Shown one piece after another: positions 47,210 through 56,784 of a stretch of DNA of 64,000 bases. The stretch covers positions 3,777,815 through 3,841,814 of the forward strand of contig CM041199.1 in the NCBI GenBank assembly GCA_023078555.1, in the 5' to 3' direction. Both the position numbers and the translations under genes were made by a program. Position 1 is the stretch's first letter. Each line of letters begins with the position of its first letter. The notes beneath the pieces were generated by a model, which was not told the origin of the DNA, made no database searches, and was given only the letters and a program-made list of their open reading frames with translations. The stretch comes from Ulva prolifera. Lineage: Eukaryota; Chlorophyta; Ulvophyceae; Ulvales; Ulvaceae.

Positions 47210-49964
47210 ATGGTCGCCGCTGCAGACGCAACTCTATATGATGAGATGATGATCGTCTCTGTAATTCTAGGCTATGTAGGTACGAAAATTTGTGCCGAAG
47301 GCATCCGAGTCCTCACCCTTTCACTGTGCATCATCCCTGACCGAATTGGCTGGTGCAGACCAAATCACGGATTTGATGTTCGTCTTTGCATCGAGATCCA
47401 TATCTCGTCAAGTGCGAGCGTTCGCTGGCGTTTTCATCTTCTTTTTCATCTTTGTCAGGACGGGCATGGCAGTAGCGCAGGGCCGCGGGCTGGTTGGGGC
47501 AATGCTGGCATTGACCGGAGCAGAGCTTGGTGTCAGGTGGGTTTAAAAACTGCCGCAGCTACATCAAGAGACTACTTTCTCATCAGTTCCTGAAGCAGAT
47601 CGAAGGATTGTGCATATTTCTCGCAAGTACGGTTCACCAGGTGGCACACTGCCAGTGGTCGATTGACCAACTGCTCTGCAGGGGCTGGCAGGCGTATCGC
47701 TCACTTGACCCAGACGCCATCGCACGATGGAAGGAAGTCGCAAGCTACATCAGCATCGAAAGTGTCTTCGAGGGCGTTCCTCTGGTCTTCCTGGCGACCC
47801 TCTACCTCTACCAGTTGACAGAGCTGTGCCACTTTGTGACATGCGACCCAGCTGCCATCGCTCACACCTTCCCCACGGACGTGCTCACGCTGCCCTCAGC
47901 ACCACCGATCTCCGCGGCTGAAGTCATGGCAATCCACAGCCATGATCCACACTGCGCCCACCTACCTCTCACCGACGACGGCTGGTTCACCCTTCGCCTG
48001 GACAGCATGAATGCTACGTTTGTGGAGCGGAACGCAGGCCCCTTTCGGAGAGTCGCCGAGATCGAGATCCCTGGTGAGCATGCCTCACCCCTCACTAGTG
48101 CTGCCAATTTGGCATCCACGGACAACAAGTGGCCATGTTCACACCTGGAACAGCCCTGACCCCAGCCTGCCAGCGGTGCCTGCAAGTGCCACATGTTACC
48201 CATACCATGCATTCGCTACAAGCATCTGCATGTCACTGGGGTGCATTCATCAGTCACTCCCCATTGGAGCCAACCGGCTTGCCTCTCGGCGGCTTGACCA
48301 CTCCGTCTTGAGAACATGCTGTTGCACGCCACCACACGCCGCACTGCTGCAGTTCGGGGGTGCGGCAATGGTGTCACTGGAGTGCAACACGCACACGCGG
48401 CCACCCGCGCTTCTGCATGGTTGACGCACAACCAGCCAACTCCTGCCCGGACTGTCACCCTGGCTGCTGTGTGCGTCCGTCGCCTCGGCACTGCACGAAA
48501 CCAGTGTCGGGTCGCTTGGCAGCGTTTCCAGGGCTGCCACCCACAAATTAGATCTGAACGTTCGGGATTGTTACATATGATCGGGCCCGACGACCCAACG
48601 CTGCGCGAGACACACCGCCGCCGTGCAGGTGCGGCGATGGAGCAGGTGACCGGCACCCCGAGCCCGTCCTTTGCGTGCGTCGGCCTGCACACCCGCCACC
48701 CCCGCACCTGGGCGGCCCTCGCCGTGTCCACCAGCGTCCTGCTGCCGTCCCTCAGCCTCATCTGTGGCCTCCTCTGCTCAGCCTACCACCTCAGTCGCAC
48801 GTACTCCACCGATGACCCTCTGGGCCCTCCCGGACACCCCCGCCTCACGCCACAGTGCAGTCGACGGCGGCGCGGCTGACCCGGCTGCTGCTCTGTCAGC
48901 CAGTGGCAGCCGGCCGAGCATGGGCGGGGCACGTGTGCACCCGGCCGACGGCGAGCGGCGGAGGTCCCGGCCGAGCATGCGGGCTGTGTTGCGTGCGCGG
49001 CCGGAGCTCGGGCCGGCCGTGGCGCACACAGCCGCGGCGTTTGCGTACGTCGCCGTCGACGTGACGTTCACCATCTGCCTGTGGGTGAAGATCGTGCATG
49101 TGACGCTCGTGGCGGCGCCGCACGTCGAGGTGTTTGCGGTGCAGACGCTGGCGGTTCTGGCCGCTGCGGCGGCCAAGGCGTGGCTCGTTGTCGGGGCATT
49201 TGGGCGGCCCTGGCTCGCGGCCCTCGGGCAGGTGAGACCCCAACCTGGTGCATCCATCATGGTGCCTGGTGCCCGCCACATGAACAACAATCCGGCGCGA
49301 CGTGTGTGGCTACCAGGTTCTGTTCGCCGTGGTCAGGCGCACCTGTTCCTACCCACAGTCGTCCGACCGTGGGTCCCTTACATGCCGGCAGGCGATATGG
49401 CGCAGCCCGGCTGGCGCACAGCCCGGCCACGGCGCCTTCGGAGGAGATGCAGGCAGAGGGTGTGCTTGTGCATGGGTTTTGCGTCATTCTGTGTGCTGTG
49501 CAGATGCTGTGGACGGTCACCCCGCTGCGCGTGACGAGCCGTGGACGCTGCGTGTCGCGCCGCGCCGGGGCCGCCACGCCGCCGTCGCCGCCGGCATCGC
49601 CGTGAACGGCGTGTTGCTGATCTGTGCCACCGTGCCGCCGGCCGTGATGGCGCATGGAGGCGGCTACCCCTGGCGCATCTCGTGGAAGCCGCTGCTGGTG
49701 CTCTGGGTGCTGTACGCGATGCATGCGGCGCTGATGAGGCTGGCGTTCTGGACACACGGACGCGCACTCCCGGCCCCGGTGGAGGGCCCACATGCAGCCG
49801 CTGGGAAGGGCGAGATGCATGATGTGGCTGAGGTGGAGATGGCCGCGCCGGCGCACGACCACCCGGCTGCTGAAGTGGTCGAGGCGGCCACGGAGCCGGC
49901 ACGGGAAGCCGTGGAACTGGCGCGCGCCGGCTTTAGTACAGCAGCGGCACCAGAAGCGCGGTGA
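47210..49964 (+). pseudogene. Polytopic membrane protein, tandem copy 2, disrupted by two frameshifts
   Basis: Exons correspond to 47210-47279, 47359-47536, 47682-48073, 48629-49231 and 49504-49964. Exons 1-3 are intact and keep all family motifs (DGWFTLRLD, sequon NATF), except that LYDWMM reads LYDEMM. In exon 4 a net 8-base deletion after ACCGATGACCC (about 48817) shifts the frame and leads to a stop near 48879. In exon 5 one base is missing at GTGACGAGCCGTGG (about 49537). The second shift would restore frame, but only beyond the stop. A truncated protein of about 300 residues with the first five spans could still be made. A sequencing error at one site is possible; two independent errors are less likely. 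Confidence 0.75.
48502..48603 (-). mobile_element. hAT-type MITE, 102 bp (copy 3)
   Basis: Ends CAGTGTCGGGTCG / CGACCCAACGCTG, inverted relative to 30526-30627. The 8-bp flanks CACGAAAC (48494-48501) and CGCGAGAC (48604-48611) match at six of eight positions, both differences being transitions. The element sits just upstream of the exon 4 acceptor in copy 2. Copy 3 of the tandem array has the same flank (GCGCGAGACACACCGCC at about 53634) without the element, an empty site. Confidence 0.85.
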
Positions 49965-50360
49965 GGGACGACCCCAGGGCAGCGGCTTTTGGCAGCTGCA
50001 GGCTGTTGGAATACACAATGCCTGGCTGCTTGGCACTTCGGTGGAGCCCTAGCGGCACATGGGGAGCACCTGTACTGAGATGTGGCAGGCAGGGGTGTGC
50101 GGCGGAGCATACGATTGACCGAGTCCCTGCAAGCCACTTGGTCAGCTTGTATCACAATGTGTCATGGCGGCCATGGAACACAGGGGTAGGGCGTTGCGCG
50201 ATGTGGACCTTTCTGGGCTTCTGCTTGCCTGCCAATGCGGCGTTTGGAGTCATGTTTGGACCCATCATTGTCTGGAGCAGGTGGGACCAGCCTCAACCAG
50301 AGCCACCTGAAACACAAGCTTTCAGATTCTTGACCTCATGGAGTTTATTCAGCCATATGT
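49965..50360. other. 3' flank of copy 2
   Basis: No conserved gene. A short frame at about 50200-50362 is weakly hydrophobic and unsupported. Confidence 0.3.
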
Positions 50361-50440
50361 GAAGTAAAGTAAATCTGAATTTATTGAGCCGTATTCTAGT
50401 GGACATTGACAACTCTGGTTATGGGACCACACATGCCGTA
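50361..50440. repeat. Dispersed about 80-bp repeat (TGGACATTGACAAC family)
   Basis: Shares AAGTAAATCT-AATTTA-TGAGCCGTAT-CTA, then GGACATTGACAACTC, then GGGACCACA-ATGCCG with 60961-61044. More diverged members are at 60659-60717 and 2348-2400 (CCTGAAGA-GACATTGA). Ends are not clear and no inverted termini were seen. Confidence 0.75.
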
Positions 50441-52233
50441 TGTGGATTTCATGCTGTTCAAACAGCTCTGCCAGTGCTCCGTTGAGAATGTCCAATGATG
50501 TGACCGCTGTATCACTGGACTTTCACACTAGCCCCGTTTGTGGTCTACGTTGAGCCCGGTCTTGTGTGTGTTGTTACGTCTGCGTGCTCTTGTCTGACTC
50601 CTGTCTATTGTAGGCGCAGTGGTGAAGAGCATTTGGTTTATACACTCGCTGCTGATGCCTTCACAACGCACATCGCACATGCATGCACTTGTCGGGGCTG
50701 TTCTTACACCTGTCCGGGCTGCGGATCGTGGTCGGCATGTCTCCGCCCTTGCCGGTTTAAATTTATAAATTGGTGCGGCAGTTGCTCACACGGCCTGGTC
50801 CTTATGGCAGTGCCTCTGATGTTTTGTGGACTGATGTAGCAGTCGTGTTTGCTATGGGTGATGATGGTGACGCTGGGTTGCCGGGTGTTGCAATTCACCC
50901 GTCCCCTGTTGCAGGTATGGCTCGTGTTGTTGCGATCTGTGGCGCAAGTCAGATTCTGCGGCGGTATATAGCCTGGTTGCCTCTTCTGGTCCCAGATTTT
51001 GGAGTTGTCAATGTCCACATATGACTGCATATGTCATCGTACGTAGATACATACACACACTGCCGGTATGGCTGTGGTTCGAGCTCTTGCCCAGCCTTGT
51101 GCCATGAATGATTGGGTTCAACGTTTGCGGGTTCAAAGTTTGCGGGTTCAAAGTTTGCAAGTTTGCAAGTGTTTGCGAGTGGATTCCGAGAACCAGTTGC
51201 ATACCCGGCCTCTGTCCGCTGTAAATACACACGTACAGGTTTGAGAAATCATTCCGAGAGCCGGTCGCATGCCAGGCTTCTGTCCGTTGCAAGTACATAC
51301 TGGTGCATCTGGAATTCATTCACCTGACGACCTGTTGCAGTACAGTGTGAAGCAGGTACATGCATGAGAATGATAAGGCTGGACAGCGTGTGGTGAAACC
51401 AGGAGTTTCTAACCTGTGACTCACAGCAGCTGTGTTCTTTCACACGACCTCACTTGGAGTCACAGGCTCACAGAAAACAATTTTGACGATTGTACCCGTT
51501 CTCATCGAGCAGCTGAGTCTGCAGATCTGGTGGACTTTACTTTGCTGTGGGCATGATTCTGCACACGAGAGAACCAACAAATCACCACAACAGGTGCTGC
51601 GGGTTGGGCAGGCTCTGCAAAGCACTTTCAGCTGTGCACGGGATGTGAGCAGCTCGCTAGATGTGCAGAGCCTGAGACAGTTGAATCTGAACGGCCTCTG
51701 AGCGTCTAGCTTTCTTGAATATGTCCTTTTATGAACGCTGTGTTGTACGGCCGGGAGCAAGTGACCATGAGTGCACCTAGCCCGAAACTTGGCATACCGG
51801 TCTGCGATCGTCACGTTAACCATCCACCGGTTAACTGTCTACCTCAATTAGTTCATGACTGCACCATTGCATCGGTGCTGGCTATCTTGGGTGGCCAAGC
51901 GTTGACAGCTGCAAGCGACCCGGATGCAGCACCTAGTGACAGAACTTTACACACAGAGCATAGTAGTTTCAGATAGTTGTCCCACGAACATACGAGTCGT
52001 AGTTCTAGACAGAAGTAATAGGGCATTTCAATCGTGTGACCATCGAGCACCGCAGCGCAGCGTCACGTTGCACCCAACATGCCTTTCTCCCCCCACAAAT
52101 GTGTCTACTGAAACTGCGGTGCACTGCGCTGCCGTAAAGGTTGAGAGGCTTGACACACTCAAATCTTCGCATTTGCAACCGAGGCTCTTGCACGAGTCCA
52201 CACAGTAGCAAGCAGCAGCACACCGTTGACACG
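50441..52233. other. Spacer with retroelement debris between copies 2 and 3
   Basis: Includes a tail related to the LINE-like 3' end (about 51190-51310, two units with CTCTGTCCGCTGTA and TTCTGTCCGTTGCA). It also includes a 15-bp tandem repeat with GTTTGCGGGTTCAAA (about 51114-51165). Frames around 50540-51030 may be an older retroelement body but contain stops. No intact gene is supported. Confidence 0.45.
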
Positions 52234-54977
52234 ATGGTCGCGGCAGTGGATGCAGGTCTGTATGATTGGATGATGGCCATATCTATTCTCCTTGGGTACA
52301 TAGGTGAGTACTTTGTGCTGCCAGTCGTCCCACTGTGACCATTTCAACGTGCATTTTCTGATCGAGTTATCTGCAGACCAAGTGACAGACCTGATGTTTG
52401 TCTTCGCGGCAAAAGCTGTCTCTCGTGAAGTGCGATTGTTTGCCGGCATTTTTGTTGTGCTTTTCGTCCATGTCAGGACTGGTACGGCAGTGGCCCATGG
52501 CCTCGGGCTGGTCGGGGCACTGCTGGCAATCACTGGAGCAGAGCTTGGCGTGAGGTGGGGCTTCACACTGCTGCAGCCGAGACTCAACTTCGGGTTGATC
52601 ACAGACTGCTTCGGACACATTTCCGAAATCCCAAGTACAATGCAAGAGATGACACAATGGTCCCTGTGCAGGGGCTGGCAGGCATTCCGCTCACGTGACC
52701 AGGACGTCGCAGCACGGTGGAAGGAAGTTGCTAGCTACATCAGCATCGAGAGCATACTCGAGGGTATCCCTCTGGTCTGCCTGGCTGCCCTTGCTCTCTT
52801 TGAAACAACAGATCCATGCCAATTCCTTACATGTGAGCCAACAACGATTGCTCACTCCTTCCCCGCCGACGTGCTCACATTGCCCTCAGCACCACCCATT
52901 TCTGCGGCTGAAGTCATGGCGATCCACAGCCATGATCCCCACTGTGCCCATCTTCCTCTCACTGACGATGGTTGGTTCACCCTCGGCCTGGACAGCGTGA
53001 ATGCCACATTCGTTCTCAGACCGTCAGGATTCTTTCGGAGAGTCGTTGAGATCCAGATTCCAGGTGTGAGCATGATCCGCCACTCACTGTAGGGGAACAT
53101 GCCTCGGGCCTCACGCCAGGTGAGCATGCCCCCTCCTTCACACCTGGTACAGCCCATCATCCACGGACATCACCTTTTCACATCCGTCAGGCTTCCTGTC
53201 CTTACCCCATTCGTAGTGACTCTGGCCACCATGCACAACAGATGGTGCGCTGCTTGTCTGCCGCAGTCAGCAGCCTGGGCGCAGAGTGCGCACAGCGAAA
53301 CAACTGCTCTTTCCGTCTTTCCGTTCTCCATTTCGTTTGTGAGCACTGGAGGGCCGCCCACATGCTCACCGGCGCGGCGGTGACCAGCGCTGCGCGGCCC
53401 TCCAGTGCTCTATCTCCAAAGCTTCCCTCGGTGTGGATGCTGCGGCATGTGCACAGCATACCACCACGTAGCCGCTCCTCCACCGCTTGCACACCAGCCC
53501 TCTGGACAGCTCCCGCCGGCTGACGGTGTCGTGCTGCCTGCCTGTCCGTCTTGGTCATTGTCACACACGCTCAGCTGTCCGTGCTCCAGGGCACGGTTCC
53601 TGCGCGGGTCCAAGCATTGATTGCCTCTGCATCGCGCGAGACACACCGCCGCCGTGCAGGTGCGGCGATGGAGCAGGTGACCGGCACCCCGAGCCCCTCG
53701 TTTGCATGCGTCGGCCTGCACACCCGCCACCCCCGCACCTGGGCGGCCCTCGCCGTGTCCACCAGCGCCCTCCTGCCGTCCCTCAGCCTCATCTGCGGCA
53801 TCCTCTGCGCAGCCTACCACCTCTGCCGCACCCACTCCACCGACACCTCCACCTCCCTCTGGGCCCTCTCGGAGGCCGCGTCCGGCACAGTAGAAGCCGC
53901 AGCTGCCGCGATGCCGGCAGGTGCCGAGCCGCCGTGCGCGGCTGGGGCGCGGGTGCACCCGGCCGACGGCGCGTCGCGGAGGCGGTCCCGCGTGAGCATG
54001 CGTGTGAGCATGAGAGCAGTGCGCAGCGTGCTAGGGGCGCGGCCGCAGCTGGGGCCTGTCGTGGCGCACCACGCCGCGGCGTTTGCGTACTTCGCCGTCG
54101 ACGTGACGTTCGCGATCTGCCTGTGGGTCGAGATCGTGCACGCGACGCTCGTCGCGGTGCCTCACGTGGACATCTTTGTGCCGGTGATGCTGGCGAATGC
54201 GCTCGCTGCGGCGGCCAAGGCGTGGCTCGTCGTCGGCCGCTTCGGGCGGCCGTGGGCTGCAGCCACCGGGCAGGTGCGCCGCTCCTTTGTGTCCATCATG
54301 TCGGTCGCCTTGCTCTGTCAGGTGGATGTCTAGTGCCCATCCCGTCTGCGACATCCCACCAGATCGCAAGCCACAGTTCGCCTGGGATGTATTCGTCGCA
54401 TGCCGCAGCGTGATGCATCAGCAGACGCCACAGTTGCGGCACGATGCCTGCATGCCTGTCGAAGAAGGAGACTCGTATGAGGCTGTGAGCAGCAGGAATC
54501 TCCTTCGTTATCCTCTGTGCTGTGCAGATGCTGTGGACGGTCACCCCGCTGCGCGTGACGAACCCGTGGACGCTGCGTGTCGCGCCGCGCTGGGGCCGCC
54601 ACGCCGCCGTCGCCGCCGGCGTAGCCATGAACGGCTTGTTGCTGATCTGTGCCACTGCAGTCCCGGCTGCGATGGTGCGCGGCGGCGGCTACCCCTGGCG
54701 CGTCTCCTGGCGGACCCTGCTGGTGCTATGGGTGCTGCATGCCGTTCATATGGTGCTGATGCGGCTGGCGTTCTGGACGCACGCACGGGCAGCTCAGGTG
54801 CCGGCGGAGGGGCTGCGGCCAGAGACGGCTGCTGCCAAGGATGTGGCTGTGGCCGAGCTGGAAATGCCGGACCTCATGGGATGCGGGACGGCTGCTGCGG
54901 TGGCTGATGGGGAAACGGTGTCTCCAGGGGTGGGTGTGGAGGTGGCATGCAGCAGCCTTGGCGAGGCAAGTGCATAG
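52234..54977 (+). CDS. Polytopic membrane protein, tandem copy 3 (567 aa)
   Basis: Exons: 52234-52303, 52377-52554, 52672-53063, 53660-54273, 54528-54977. All family motifs are present: LYDWMMA, DQVTDLMFV, SIESILEGIPLVCLAALAL, a cysteine pair in CQFLTC, DGWFTLGLD, sequon NATF, and LSLICGILCAAYHLCR. The exon 4 start and about 150 flanking bases are nearly identical to copy 2, including intron sequence, so these two are the closest pair there. Intron 2 (117 bp) is a multiple of three and has no in-frame stop, so a retained-intron isoform with 39 extra residues is possible. The C-terminal tail is longer than in copy 1 and acidic. Confidence 0.82.
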
Positions 54978-56784
54978 GAAGGACAGCGAGGGTGCCTGCA
55001 AGGGCGCTTCTGGTCCAAGTTGAAGCTGCGGACATTGCTTGTGTCCTCTGCCATGGAGTTTGGACACGGGGCGACCATACCCTTTGCGATTTGGCAGGTG
55101 GGTGCCCGTGTAGGCGATGGGGCACTGAAGGATTTATACGAGTCCTGGCTCGTGGACATGAAACTGTGGAGGTCACGGAGTCTGGTCGGGGAGCTCTTAA
55201 GCTCGCCCTCCAACTGGAGGGCTGCAGGCTAGGCAGCTGCAGACACAGGCTGCCCAAGGCTCCACCAAAGCGCGGGTTGGCGACATGCTGACGCCACAGG
55301 GCAAGGCTGTTGTTGGTCTGTGAAGCTTTCATCAGCGCAGGGGTACTCATACGAAACATCGAATTAATCAAGGCTTTGGCCTCAGGTGGCACGTGGCTTT
55401 TGGCATTGGAGCCAGGAGTCAGACTGGATACCGTGTCGTCATACCATGTTGGTGCACTGCACGGAGCTCCTCGAGTAGCACAGGAGACGTGTGTTTGTTG
55501 TTGCAGGTCTGGTCTGCGAGTGCATGGACGCGGTGATACTTGCATCAGCAGTATGTGCCGTGGGCGCTGCATACTATACTAGTAGTCAGCATGACTTCAT
55601 GGTAGAACATGCAGTGTGGCGTCATGGGATCCTGATGTATGGCCGCCCGGTGAGGCGTCGAGACACTGGGGGTAAACCTGCCAGAGTGGTTGTTGCTTGA
55701 TCACTCAGCCATCACGATGTCTTGCTTCCTGTGGGACTGGGGCATGTCCTCAAGCCTGAGGCTGTAGCAGTGTGGACAGGAGGCACATGAGCCTTGCAAT
55801 CGCCAGATGCGGTGATGCCTGCGAAAGTAGAGGCCGGCAGGGAGTCGTGTTCTGACTGCAGATGGCCTGATCGTTGATGACGTGGTCACTGGCAGGGATG
55901 TTTTAGTGCAACCATGCAAGTGGACTGCTGATCCTCAGTGCTTCGAGTGCGTTGCTGATTGGGTGCTTGGGCATATCTGGTGACTGCAGCATTGATAAGG
56001 AGGAGCTTCTCGAGGCAGTGTGGGTCGGACTCAGCAGAATCAAAGCCATGCAGGTGGGTGTGGCACGGCTAGGGCGTGGCCGGGTGGGGCCACCTGATGG
56101 AGCGAGCCCGGCGGCGTCCGAGCGGCCTCGTGATTCACTCGCGTGTCACCCTAGCGGAGGGCCCCCCGGCCGTGTCAGCGGCTCCAGAGGCCATACAGTA
56201 TAGGCTATAAACTTCGGTTGAGATTCTTTTGTGGTGTTTGTCTTCTCCCGTGTACTCCTCTGTAAGCACATGCTGTATAGGCTATATAGCGTATGGTGAG
56301 GGTGTGAATGTGTCTGCATGGGTTTGAGGAGGTGAGGGGATGGGTGGATGTGGTATGTGCGAGTGAACGCGTTGGGCTCAGTGCTTGCGGGGCTCATGGT
56401 GCAGCGTTTGCTTGCGGTGTTGTGTGGCTTTGGTGGCCTGCTACGTTTTCACTGTGGGTGGCGGATGTGGTTTGGCTTGACTGTGCGCCGAAGCTGTGCG
56501 GTCGCTGCGGTGCTATCTACCTGTGTCGCATCTGGCCTTACAGCTCTAACGTAGTGCATCTTGTATGGGTTCGCGTTTTTCCGGGCGCGTCAACACCTTG
56601 GCCTGTTTGGAACGTCCGTGTGTTTTGTGAACATGTGCAGCCGGGCACGTAATTCCGCAACGTGTGTTGCCTCGCAAAGTGCGGTATGACAGTCTAGTGA
56701 AACAGTAGTTTACGTTATATACAATAGGATTGGTAACGGTAGTTGACGGTTTCGGCGCGCTTACGAGTGATTGCTACCGGCATC
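54978..56784. other. Spacer between copies 3 and 4
   Basis: Two frames look slightly protein-like: 55020-55232 (MEFGHGATIPFAIWQVGARV) and 55491-55700 (AGLVCECMDAVILASAVCAV). They could be exons of a small gene, but no phase-consistent model was found. Between 56170 and 56310 the word TATAGGCTATA recurs (about 56200 and 56277). Confidence 0.35.

Noticed and set aside
50540..51030. Cysteine-rich open frame as a gene
   Set aside because: The frame has irregular composition and stops soon; the neighbourhood looks like retroelement debris.
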